Part shown: positions 49,694 through 58,146 of the stretch, piece by piece
Position numbering within the stretch: the first letter of the stretch is position 1
How the letters are laid out: every line of letters begins with the position of its first letter
Assembly: GCA_964553325.1 (NCBI GenBank)
Contig: CAZKKI010000070.1
Location: 1-64,000, forward strand
Direction: 5' to 3'
Source of the DNA: BMS3ABIN04 sp964553325
GTDB taxonomy: Bacteria > Bacteroidota > Ignavibacteria > Ignavibacteriales > Melioribacteraceae
Length of the DNA stretch: 64,000 nt
Position numbers and translations under genes: made by a program
The notes under the pieces: model-generated
The model's input: only the letters and a program-made list of their open reading frames with translations
Told to the model about the DNA's origin: nothing
Database searches by the model: none

Positions 49694-52309
49694 TTAAGCC
49701 AGGCGTGACGACGGATTAATAAAATCGTCCGACCGCGATTTATAAATTTCGTTAATTTGTTTTGTTACTTTGATAACAACCAAAGTCAAATCGTCGTTAA
49801 CATTATTTCCGTTTTGAAAATGATTAACATTATCCGTTATTTTTTGTAGTATTCTTTTAGCATCGAGCGAACCGTTGTCCTTCAAAATTTTTTCCAATCT
49901 TTTTTCACCGAACATTTGTTTATTTCCATTCATTGCCTCTTCGATTCCATCCGTGGTAAATAAAAATAAATCGTTAGGCGCCAAATGAATTTCCAATTCG
50001 GAAAGTGCAGAATCAAAAACCTCCCCTTTTTCCAATCCCAAACCCAAACCTTTCGGAACGAAGGATTTTACTTCCCCGTCTCTTAAAAGTTTAACCGGAG
50101 TGTGCCCCGCCCTGCTAATTTTAACGATTTTATCCGAAGTATCGAAAAGTGCGATTGTTGCGGTAATAAACCATTGTTTATCCAAATTCTCGAACATGTG
50201 TTTATTTAAATCTATCAAAATATCTTTAGGGGTTTTGTTACCGGTACAATAAAGCCGGATCATAGTTTGCAATTTAGACATATAAAACGAAGCCGAAAGA
50301 CCTTTCCCCGAAACATCGGCTATTACAACAAATATTTTTGTAGGAGATACTTTTATTAAATCGTAATAATCTCCGCCAACGTGCATAGCCGGCTGCATAA
50401 AACCCGCAATATCCAAGCCCCGAACAGAAGGAATTTCTTGAGGAAGCAATTGCTGTTGTATTTTTTTTGCAACGATTAAATCTCTTTCCAATTTTATCTT
50501 TTCTGTTTCAGCTTCGTAAAGTCTTGCATTCTCAATCGAAATTGCCGTTTGATTAGCGGCTGCAACTAGTAATTCCAAATCCTTTCCGGCAAATTGCGCT
50601 CCGGAATGTTTCAAGCCGAACAAAAGCATTCCGTTTATTGAAGTTTTATTTATTAACGGAATTACAATGTAAATTCCCTCATTAATCAACCGTTCGTTAA
50701 CTTCGGGGAAAACATTATCGAATTCGCTTCTTTCAAATACCGGATATTGCCCTCCTTCGGTTTTGCGGTTCAAGTAATCCAGTAATCTATCGATATTGCA
50801 TTTGAATTTTAATTTGTTGTTTTCGAAACCGAAACTTCTTACCAAACTACATTCACCAGAGGTATTTTCTTTTATAACAATACCGAACTTTTCAAGTTTA
50901 AGAGAATCGACAAACGTATTTAATACCGAATCCAAAATATTTTCGAGCCCGACTATGGTAGAAATATTATTTGAAAATTCCAGTAACACTTTACGATAAG
51001 CAAATTGCTCGGGGTAGAACTTGCGTGTAATTATTTCTTGAAATCTATCTTTTGTGGATTGAAAAACTATCGAAAAAACAATAAAGATAACGGCGGCAAT
51101 TAATCCTTGATATTCCGTTGCAATGGCTTGACTAATTTTTTGACCGAGAATATAAATCACCAAAAAATAAATTCCGGCAATGGAAACTGTTGCAACACCG
51201 TACATTAACGTATTTTTCACTACATCGGAAACATCCAACAATGAATACTTAAAAATGGAATAGCCGAAAGCGACGGGTAAAACAACGATTAAAATAATCG
51301 GCATAAAATATTCGGGAGAATTGAATATCGATCCCGCTAAAACACTTGCCAATGTGTTAACATAAATTATGGACAACAAAGCAATCGCATAACTTACTAA
51401 TATTATAAAAACCGGATTTTTCTCACTTTTATTGTCTAACCTTAGATAACTTATAAATAAAGATATAAAACCTATAATAAAACTCAATCCGAACAACAGA
51501 TTAAAGAAGGAAATTAAATACATGTTCAGTTTATAAGACGAATGCGACGTGTAAACGTACAACAACTTAATAACAATCATTCCGCCAATTAAAAACAACG
51601 GTAACCCTAAAAGAATCGATTTCGTGATTTTCTTTTCCACAAACTTAAACGGTTTGGGGAATATCCAGAAAAAGTAAACGTAAACAAAGGGTAAAATAAG
51701 TGCGGCGGTGGAAGTAACAAAATCGATTAGAACAAGTAGCCATTTAATTTTCCAAATAGGATTTATAGACGGTATGCTTGCAATCAAAACCCACATGGAA
51801 TTGATAACAAACAAAACACCGATGGAATAAAACAAACGTTGCGCCCTTCCGTTCGGCTTGGACGAAATAACGACATAACCGACCAACAACCAAAACAATG
51901 CCAGCAATACAAAACTGAAGCCAGCAAAGTTAATAAGCTTTTTAATTTTAACTTTCGTTTCAATAATCTTCCCGTTACGAATTATTGTGTAAGTTGCGGA
52001 ATCCCCTTTCGCAAGCCGGTCAATTGCTTTGGAAGCTGTAAAGAGACTATTAATTTTTTGACCGTTAATTTCCAAAAGCCGGTCGCCGTCTCTTATTCCT
52101 GCCTGCCAAGTAACGCCTCCCTCTTTAACCAAATCGAAAACAAAGATGGTACTGTCGGGTGAAATTTGTTTGGGAACCCAAAGACATTCGTCGTTCGAAC
52201 GAGGTGTTACTTCGAAAATAAAATAGAGATTGATAAATGCAATTACGGATAAAATCAACGTAACCGGGAAAAGTAATTTATTTCCGTATTTCATAAACTT
52301 TTCGTTCAT
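49694..52309 (-). CDS. Membrane PDZ-GAF-SpoIIE protein phosphatase
   Basis: An 871-residue PP2C-type (SpoIIE/RsbU) serine phosphatase. It has a first membrane helix (about 12-32), a PDZ-like domain on the outer face (about 50-122, GVTWQAGIRDGDRLLEINGQKI), about seven further membrane helices (about 125-410), a GAF-like domain (about 445-600) and a catalytic domain (about 640-850): VGGDYYDLIKV, VIADVSGKGLSASF and FTTDGIEEAMN, with all metal-binding Asp present. It should dephosphorylate a STAS antagonist in response to an envelope signal sensed by the PDZ or membrane part. Its start overlaps the next phosphatase gene by four bases. Confidence 0.9.
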   Translation of the reverse strand: MNEKFMKYGNKLLFPVTLILSVIAFINLYFIFEVTPRSNDECLWVPKQISPDSTIFVFDLVKEGGVTWQAGIRDGDRLLEINGQKINSLFTASKAIDRLAKGDSATYTIIRNGKIIETKVKIKKLINFAGFSFVLLALFWLLVGYVVISSKPNGRAQRLFYSIGVLFVINSMWVLIASIPSINPIWKIKWLLVLIDFVTSTAALILPFVYVYFFWIFPKPFKFVEKKITKSILLGLPLFLIGGMIVIKLLYVYTSHSSYKLNMYLISFFNLLFGLSFIIGFISLFISYLRLDNKSEKNPVFIILVSYAIALLSIIYVNTLASVLAGSIFNSPEYFMPIILIVVLPVAFGYSIFKYSLLDVSDVVKNTLMYGVATVSIAGIYFLVIYILGQKISQAIATEYQGLIAAVIFIVFSIVFQSTKDRFQEIITRKFYPEQFAYRKVLLEFSNNISTIVGLENILDSVLNTFVDSLKLEKFGIVIKENTSGECSLVRSFGFENNKLKFKCNIDRLLDYLNRKTEGGQYPVFERSEFDNVFPEVNERLINEGIYIVIPLINKTSINGMLLFGLKHSGAQFAGKDLELLVAAANQTAISIENARLYEAETEKIKLERDLIVAKKIQQQLLPQEIPSVRGLDIAGFMQPAMHVGGDYYDLIKVSPTKIFVVIADVSGKGLSASFYMSKLQTMIRLYCTGNKTPKDILIDLNKHMFENLDKQWFITATIALFDTSDKIVKISRAGHTPVKLLRDGEVKSFVPKGLGLGLEKGEVFDSALSELEIHLAPNDLFLFTTDGIEEAMNGNKQMFGEKRLEKILKDNGSLDAKRILQKITDNVNHFQNGNNVNDDLTLVVIKVTKQINEIYKSRSDDFINPSSRLA

Positions 52310-53988
52310 TCTTTTACCTTAATAACGCAACAAGTAATATCGTCCGATTGTTCCGCACCCCAAGTATGTTCATTTACATCGTCAATTATTTTGTTTAGAA
52401 TTTCCTTTGCCGAACCGTCCGCATTATCCAAAATTAATTTTTCCAATCTCTCATCCGAATATTCGTTCTTTTCGGTATCCATTGCTTCCGTAATGCCGTC
52501 GGTGAACATCACAATTACATCACCCTTTTCCAACTGCACCGTTTCGAATTGATAATCGATTACTGTGGTCATCACGCCTAAAATCATTCCGCCGATTTTA
52601 AGTTTTATTATATTTCCGTTTCTAACAAGAATCGGTGGATTGTGTCCGGCATTAACATAAGTAAAAGTTTTTTCTCCGGTATTCAAAATTCCCCAGAAAA
52701 ACGTTATGAAACTTCCCATCGTCGTATTTTCGGACACTAAATCGTTTATCAAGTTAGACGCTTCAACAAGGGGAATGTTTTGTTTGATAATAGCTTTAAG
52801 AAAAGCTTGCAAATTAGCCATCAAAAGAGCCGCTTGAACACCTTTTCCGGAGACATCGGCAATGGCAATCAACACGTTATTATGATCAATTTGTATTACG
52901 TCGTAGTAATCACCGCCCACTTGTTTGGCTGTTTTGTTATAAGCGGCAATTTCAACATTATCAAAAACCGGTATTTTCTTAGGGAGCAAATTTTTTTGGA
53001 TTGTTCGTGCCAACTCCAAATCTTTTTCCAGTTTTTGTTTTTCCAAAGCTTCTTTAAAAAGCCTGCTGTTTTCGATGGAAATTACGGCAAGGCTTGCTAC
53101 TGAAGAAATATATTCCAAATCGGATTGGGAAAAAGGTTTACCGGTTAAACGTTTCCCCAATAATATCACGCCTCTGACTACATTTTTAATAACCATGGGA
53201 ACGGATAGAACAAAGCCCGCATTATAAAGTTCGGGTAGTTTTTCTTTCAGTTCGTTTCCGTACAAAATTTCGTTCGATTCGAAAATATTATTCGAATTAA
53301 TAATATTTAACAGTTTATCTTTCTTTATATTCGATTCCAAAATTTTCGGTGTTTCTTTATCTTTTACCAATACGGCAAATTGCGAAACCAACATCTGGGC
53401 AATCACCGAAAAAACAAGCAGTTTGCTTACTCTTTCTTCTTCCAAAATACCGCTGAATTCTTTACTTAAATCGAACAACGAACTCAGCTGGTTAATTTTT
53501 GCATCCAAATTCAAGTTCACTTTTTTTAGCTTTTCGAGAGTTAGTGTATTTTCAATTGCCGTGCTGCTAATATTTACAAGGGTTTTAAGAAATTGTCTAT
53601 CGTCTTCCGAATATTCTTGCTTCGTTATTTTTTGTCCGAGAATAACAACGCCTAATTTTTCGGAAGAAGTGCTTATTTTTTCGTAGAGCACAAAGCCGTA
53701 TTTTTTAAGGAACTCTATAAATTCTTTATTTTTATCAAAATCATTAATATTTACGACGGGAAAATTTTGCGGAACATCACTACTTATACCTTTAAAATAT
53801 GTAATCTTTAAATTTTTATTATCATCCGTAAGCGCAACAATTCCTTTGGTTGTTTGCAATTTAGCAAAGACGGTTAGCAATAAGTTGTTCAGAATAAAAT
53901 CCAGCTTTAAGCTTGAATTTACCGTATTCGAAAAATCAACCAACGCCGAGAGATTGCGAAGAGCCGAATCGTTTTTTTGAGAATTCAT
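52306..53988 (-). CDS. Cytosolic GAF-GAF-SpoIIE protein phosphatase
   Basis: A 560-residue RsbU-like phosphatase without membrane segments: two GAF-like sensor domains (about 20-155 and 170-310), a linker helix ending EKDLELARTIQKNLLP, and a PP2C catalytic domain (about 335-555) with VGGDYYDVIQI, AIADVSGKGVQAALLM and MFTDGITEAMD. The catalytic Asp residues are all present. It lies between the kinase gene and the membrane phosphatase, overlapping the latter by four bases, and is probably a soluble input to the same kinase/antagonist pair. Confidence 0.9.
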   Translation of the reverse strand: MNSQKNDSALRNLSALVDFSNTVNSSLKLDFILNNLLLTVFAKLQTTKGIVALTDDNKNLKITYFKGISSDVPQNFPVVNINDFDKNKEFIEFLKKYGFVLYEKISTSSEKLGVVILGQKITKQEYSEDDRQFLKTLVNISSTAIENTLTLEKLKKVNLNLDAKINQLSSLFDLSKEFSGILEEERVSKLLVFSVIAQMLVSQFAVLVKDKETPKILESNIKKDKLLNIINSNNIFESNEILYGNELKEKLPELYNAGFVLSVPMVIKNVVRGVILLGKRLTGKPFSQSDLEYISSVASLAVISIENSRLFKEALEKQKLEKDLELARTIQKNLLPKKIPVFDNVEIAAYNKTAKQVGGDYYDVIQIDHNNVLIAIADVSGKGVQAALLMANLQAFLKAIIKQNIPLVEASNLINDLVSENTTMGSFITFFWGILNTGEKTFTYVNAGHNPPILVRNGNIIKLKIGGMILGVMTTVIDYQFETVQLEKGDVIVMFTDGITEAMDTEKNEYSDERLEKLILDNADGSAKEILNKIIDDVNEHTWGAEQSDDITCCVIKVKE

Positions 53989-53995
53989 TGGATTA

Positions 53996-54427
53996 TTATA
54001 AATATTTCACTAAGGTTACACGATTGCGATTACCGGAAAGATGACTGTATTTTACTTCATCCATTAGTTTACGCATTAAAAATATTCCGAGTCCGCCTAC
54101 TCTTTTTTCTTTGTGGTATTCTTCCAAATCCGGTTCCGGAATTACCGTTACATCGAATTTTTCGCCTTTATCCGTAATAACCACAAAGAACTTATTGTTT
54201 CTACATTTTATATTAATATCTATTTCCCCTTCCGGTGAATATTTGTAAGCGTGTTTTATAACATTGGTACAAGCTTCATCCACCGCAAGAATTATCTCGC
54301 CTATCATTTCTTTTTTTAGTTTACACTCAATTGCGGTTTTATGTATAAAATCCCTAATCCGAGAAAGATTATCGGTAGTACTTTTAACTTTTAGCTTTCT
54401 GTTTATTTCTTTTATTTTGGTTTTCAA
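53996..54427 (-). CDS. RsbW-like anti-sigma/serine kinase (HATPase)
   Basis: A 143-residue GHKL-type ATPase of the RsbW/SpoIIAB family, the switch kinase that phosphorylates STAS antagonists and binds their alternative partner. The N-box AVDEACTNVIKHAYKYS carries the catalytic Glu and the Mg-binding Asn. DKGEKFD and GGLGIFLMRKLMDEV are the G1/G2 glycine boxes. Start is a TTG (54427). It lies four bases after the STAS antagonist gene, as in many rsb operons, and is the only kinase in a cluster with three phosphatases. No sigma-B-type factor is encoded here, so its target is uncertain. Confidence 0.92.
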   Translation of the reverse strand: MKTKIKEINRKLKVKSTTDNLSRIRDFIHKTAIECKLKKEMIGEIILAVDEACTNVIKHAYKYSPEGEIDINIKCRNNKFFVVITDKGEKFDVTVIPEPDLEEYHKEKRVGGLGIFLMRKLMDEVKYSHLSGNRNRVTLVKYL

Positions 54428-54431
54428 AATA

Positions 54432-54782
54432 TTACTGCTCGTTAAATTTGTTAATCGCTTCTTTTTCGTGGTCGTAAAATTCGTAAAGCATGGGGAACCC
54501 CAAAAGGTCGAATATATTATACACTTCCTTTTTTAGGTTGGCAAATTTTATATCGCCGCCATTATCCCTCATCGTTTCTATATAAGCCATAAACACGCCT
54601 AAACCGGCACTGCTTATATAATTTAAATCTTTAAGATTGACTACAACCTTGTATTTTTTATCGTCAATCAATTTGTTAAATGCATCTTCAAGTTCCGGAG
54701 CGGTGTGAGCATCCAAATAACCTTTAACATCAAGAATATGCACAGAACCGTCGGATCTGGTTTGAACGTTAAATTCAGTCAT
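54432..54782 (-). CDS. STAS anti-sigma factor antagonist 1 (RsbV-like)
   Basis: A 116-residue STAS protein: VHILDVKGYLDAHTAPELEDAFNKLI, then the phosphorylation loop LNYISSAGLGVFMAYIE with Ser where the kinase acts, then ANLKKEVYNIFDLLGF. The unphosphorylated form would capture the RsbW-like kinase encoded immediately downstream. Its ATG overlaps the stop codon of the upstream phosphatase gene by one base. Confidence 0.93.
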   Translation of the reverse strand: MTEFNVQTRSDGSVHILDVKGYLDAHTAPELEDAFNKLIDDKKYKVVVNLKDLNYISSAGLGVFMAYIETMRDNGGDIKFANLKKEVYNIFDLLGFPMLYEFYDHEKEAINKFNEQ

Positions 54783-56827
54783 TAATTTTCTCCGTCCAAC
54801 TTATTATTAAATTTCCACTTAAATATAACAAGAGTAATATCATCGTGTTGGGTATTTCCTTTTGCAAACAATGAAATTTCTTTAATAATTTTTCCCGATA
54901 AATCATCGGTGGAAGTTTCACTGTTTATATTTATTAATTGCTGTAACCTTCCGTAACCGAATTCTTCGTTTTGTGAATTTTTGGATTCGTTTATTCCATC
55001 GGTAAATAAAACCACAATATCATTATTTTCCAACCGTATTTCCATTTCTTCCAATGTTTTTCTAAAATCGGATGTGGAACCGATGCCCAATCCGATACCA
55101 CGAGGAACATAAGACTTGATTCCGGAATTATGTTTATGCAGTACGGGTGCATGACCGGCGCGGGCAAATTTGAATTTACCCGTTTTAACATTTAACACTC
55201 CGTAAATTGCCGTCACAAAAGATTTTTTATCCAAACTTTTTTTCAAAATTTCATTTGCTTGAACAAGAACTTCCTTGGGCGAAAGATTTATTTTCGATAA
55301 AGATTCGAAAATTCCTTTAACTTCCGCCATAATGAAAGCAGCTTGGATACCTTTGCCCGAAACATCCGCAATTACAAAAGCATAATTTTCGTTATCGATT
55401 TTAAAGAAATCGTAATAATCGCCGCCTACTTCGAAAGCCGGAATAAACGATGCGGAAATTTCCAAGTGGGGGAAATCCGGTTTTTCTTTCGGTAAAATTT
55501 TGCGTTGTATTTCCCTTGCCACATCCAATTCTTTTTCCATTCGCTCTTTCTCAATCGATTGCTCGATTAATTTGGAATTCTCTATGGCCACGGCGGCATA
55601 ATCGGCAAATGCATTGATTGCAACTTTGTCTTCCTTATCGAAACCGAGACTTTGACGCTTGGCGGTAAAAAGAAAGCCGATATTTTTTCCGTGAATGTTT
55701 AAGGGGGCAACAATAATAGATTGAAATTTTAACGAGCGTAAAAAATCGAATTTTTCGAGCGAGTTTAATTCGGTTATTTCATCCGTTTTAATCATTTCCG
55801 AATTGAAGAGAGTTACGGTTATTCTTTCCGCTTCTTCCTTTTCTATATTATTTGCAGAGTTAACCTCAAGTGTGTTCTCAAAATTGGTTACCAACCAAGC
55901 GGAATGACAATTGCATACATCTTTTGTCATTTCGGTAATGGTATCGACCAACTCGTCAAAATCCAGAACTCGAGTAATCAGTTTGTTCAAATCCATCAAC
56001 GATGTTAATTCTTGTGTTTTTCTGTCTATTGCCTCAGCCGTCGGTAGATGAAACAAAGCGGTAAAGAAAACCACAACAAAATAAATTGTTCCGTACAGAA
56101 AAATTAAACCGGTAAGTTTACTTAATGCGGGAGAAAAAGCAGTAAGAAAGTTCGATTGTTGACTTTCCGTATAACCGAATACTGTTCCGAACAAAAGCAT
56201 TAAAATTAATGAGAGCAAAAGTAAAGCTCTTTTTTGTTTTTTGGAAATAAATGCTATCCATGCAACTCGTATAGAATTTATTACGCCTACAGCAATTGCT
56301 ATACCGGTTAACGATTCGCCTATAAAATCATATTCCGAACTATTATCAAAAATACCGCCGGTTACCGATGCTAAAATAAACAACACGACCATCGTGTTAA
56401 AATATAACGAGGGATTGCTTTTCTGGTGAGCAAAAAACAATTCGCGCAACACTCCGAATACATAAGCGGTTGATCCGATGATTATAAAAGTAAAGGCATA
56501 CCCGAGAAGCGAAGATGTAAAATCGTTTTTCGAGCTTAAGTAATCCGGCGACACGGTTAATAAAAAATAAACGAGGGCACCGAGAACCATCGAATTAATT
56601 AAAATTCCGATAGGCGACGATGCTTGACCGTAAACAAAATCGAATAAAAATAAAGCCCATGCGAAAAACGTTATCACACCGATTAATTCGGTGAACAAGA
56701 AAAAAAGAATATTTCCATCCGAAGGGAAAACCAATTTAACAGTAACAAAGACAACGCTTGCAACAACCGCGGTTTCCAGTCTGCGTTTATTACTTAGATT
56801 GAAAAATTTCTGAAGAAAAAAATCCAT
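54782..56827 (-). CDS. Membrane GAF-SpoIIE protein phosphatase
   Basis: A 681-residue phosphatase with about eight hydrophobic segments in the first 265 residues, a GAF-like domain (about 280-420; FDELVDTITEMTKDVCNCHSAW), a coiled linker (EKERMEKELDVAREIQRKILP) and a SpoIIE/PP2C domain (about 455-675) with VGGDYYDFFKI, VIADVSGKGIQAAF and LFTDGINESKN. It is the first phosphatase after the ECF sigma gene, five bases downstream of it, and overlaps antagonist 1. A membrane or respiratory signal is the likely input; this is inference. Confidence 0.9.
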   Translation of the reverse strand: MDFFLQKFFNLSNKRRLETAVVASVVFVTVKLVFPSDGNILFFLFTELIGVITFFAWALFLFDFVYGQASSPIGILINSMVLGALVYFLLTVSPDYLSSKNDFTSSLLGYAFTFIIIGSTAYVFGVLRELFFAHQKSNPSLYFNTMVVLFILASVTGGIFDNSSEYDFIGESLTGIAIAVGVINSIRVAWIAFISKKQKRALLLLSLILMLLFGTVFGYTESQQSNFLTAFSPALSKLTGLIFLYGTIYFVVVFFTALFHLPTAEAIDRKTQELTSLMDLNKLITRVLDFDELVDTITEMTKDVCNCHSAWLVTNFENTLEVNSANNIEKEEAERITVTLFNSEMIKTDEITELNSLEKFDFLRSLKFQSIIVAPLNIHGKNIGFLFTAKRQSLGFDKEDKVAINAFADYAAVAIENSKLIEQSIEKERMEKELDVAREIQRKILPKEKPDFPHLEISASFIPAFEVGGDYYDFFKIDNENYAFVIADVSGKGIQAAFIMAEVKGIFESLSKINLSPKEVLVQANEILKKSLDKKSFVTAIYGVLNVKTGKFKFARAGHAPVLHKHNSGIKSYVPRGIGLGIGSTSDFRKTLEEMEIRLENNDIVVLFTDGINESKNSQNEEFGYGRLQQLININSETSTDDLSGKIIKEISLFAKGNTQHDDITLVIFKWKFNNKLDGEN

Positions 56828-56832
56828 TTATC

Positions 56833-57426
56833 TCACAATAAATCTTTTTGAAAAGGTTCTAAAATGATACGCAGTGCTTGCCTTGCACGGAAAATCCTCG
56901 ATTTAATCGTACCGACTTCCAATCCGAATTTATCTGCAATTTCTTTATAACTCAATCCGTCGATATCTCTAAGTATTAAAGGTTCTCTAAGTTTATCGGG
57001 CAATTTATCGATTGCTTTCCTTACCATTTGGGAAATATCGATATTTTCCGATTTTGTACGGGAACGAAGGTGATATTCATGTTCGTCAATCGGCGAAAAA
57101 ATGCTGCGTACTTTTTTCTTTCTCAAATAATCTTTACACTTATTAACCGTTACCCGGTACAACCAAGTTGTAAATTTGGATTCGTATCTGAAATTACTTA
57201 ACATTTTAAAAGCACTGATAAAAACATCTTGGGAAATGTCGTCCGAGTAATCAACGTCACCAAGTGTTAAATAAATCAAGTTCCTCACCTTTTCCTTATG
57301 TTTTAATACCAGCTTTGTAAAAGCCGCTTCGTTTCCATTTTGAAATTGTCGAATCAATTCGAAATCTTCATCTTCGAAAGACGAATGTTTTTCGGAATTT
57401 GAATTTGTTTTTCCGTTTTCGCTCAA
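56833..57426 (-). CDS. ECF-subfamily RNA polymerase sigma factor
   Basis: A 197-residue sigma-70 family protein, starting at TTG 57426. Region 2 spans about residues 25-95 (DFELIRQFQNGNEAAFTKLVLKHKEKVRNLIYLTLGD, DISQDVFISAFKML, FTTWLYRVTVNKCKDYLRKKK) and region 4 about 130-185 (IDKLPDKLREPLILRDIDGLSYKEIADKFGLEVGTIKSRIFRARQAL). No anti-sigma gene of the usual zinc type follows; instead the partner-switching genes do. It heads that minus-strand cluster and diverges from antagonist 2. It is probably itself controlled by the cluster or drives it. Confidence 0.93.
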   Translation of the reverse strand: MSENGKTNSNSEKHSSFEDEDFELIRQFQNGNEAAFTKLVLKHKEKVRNLIYLTLGDVDYSDDISQDVFISAFKMLSNFRYESKFTTWLYRVTVNKCKDYLRKKKVRSIFSPIDEHEYHLRSRTKSENIDISQMVRKAIDKLPDKLREPLILRDIDGLSYKEIADKFGLEVGTIKSRIFRARQALRIILEPFQKDLL

Positions 57427-57656
57427 TTTTAGACGTAATCCCGTACTTTTTGTTTCATTGTTTCAAAAGATTTAAAACGATGTATAAACGAACTTTTACC
57501 GTTTGTAAACGTCAAATTACAAAAATTTCTTTCATTTTTCGGAAAGAATACCTAACTTAAATAAACGTAAATTTAGTATAATTTGTTAAATCCTCATAAC
57601 AAATTAAGCAATTCCGATAAATGATTAACAATTAACATAAAAATTCAGAGGTCATC
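57427..57656. promoter_or_regulatory. Divergent regulatory region between sigma factor and antagonist 2
   Basis: A 230-base gap. On the minus strand TTG (57515-57513), 20 bases and TTCGTTTA (57492-57485) is a weak promoter candidate for the sigma factor. On the plus strand TATAAT (57577-57582) overlaps a palindrome AATTTGTTA, eight bases, TAACAAATT (57580-57605). GAGGTCATC precedes the plus-strand ATG. Confidence 0.5.
57580..57605. promoter_or_regulatory. Perfect 9-bp inverted repeat over a -10 box
   Basis: AATTTGTTA and TAACAAATT flank eight bases (AATCCTCA). The left arm shares bases with a TATAAT box, so a bound dimer would block it. The protein that binds is unknown. Confidence 0.45.
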
Positions 57657-58001
57657 ATGAAAATTAAAACTCACGAACATTATAACGCCGTTGTAATCGA
57701 ATTAAAAGGAAATGTTATGGGCGGACCCGATGCGGAAGAATTCAGCAAATTACTTCATAAATTACTTGACGAAGGGAAAAAGAATGTGGTTGTTGATTTG
57801 GCAAATGTTAAATTTATGAATAGTTCGGGTTTGGGAATGTTAATCAGCGGTTACACTACTATGAAGAACGGAGGCGGTTCATTGGTACTTGCAAACGCTA
57901 CGGAAAAAATCAACAGCTTGCTGGTAATTACCAAATTAATTACCATATTCGAGAATTTCGATTCCGTCGAAGAAGCCGTTAAAAGTTTTTCTAAAAAATA
58001 A
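57657..58001 (+). CDS. STAS anti-sigma factor antagonist 2
   Basis: A 114-residue STAS protein (MKIKTHEHYNAVVIELKGNVMGGPDAEEF), with VKFMNSSGLGMLISGYTTMKNGG, where the NSS loop holds the expected phospho-Ser, and ENFDSVEEAVKSF at the end. It is divergent from the sigma/phosphatase cluster and gives the kinase at 53996-54427 a second possible substrate. A long inverted repeat with a T-run follows its stop. Confidence 0.93.
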   Translation: MKIKTHEHYNAVVIELKGNVMGGPDAEEFSKLLHKLLDEGKKNVVVDLANVKFMNSSGLGMLISGYTTMKNGGGSLVLANATEKINSLLVITKLITIFENFDSVEEAVKSFSKK

Positions 58002-58017
58002 ATCGTAATATTTTATC

Positions 58018-58118
58018 AAGGTTGTTTCAAAAGCAAATACACCGTAAATCCGAACATACCGGAATGCAATTTTAATCTTCAAGAAATTTAAATGGGACTT
58101 TTGAAACAACCTTTTTTA
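58018..58118 (+). repeat. 16-bp inverted repeat enclosing 64 bases, ending in a T-run
   Basis: AAGGTTGTTTCAAAAG (58018-58033) is perfectly complementary to CTTTTGAAACAACCTT (58098-58113), with 64 bases between and TTTTTATTTTTT after. A short inner stem (TCCG/CGGA) is possible. It lies between antagonist 2 and purA. It could be a terminator with a structured loop, a cis-regulatory RNA for purA, or a miniature inverted-repeat element: TTTTAT flanks both sides, one base off on the left. Confidence 0.7.
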
Positions 58119-58146
58119 TTTTTTAATTTTCAAACGGAGAAAACAG

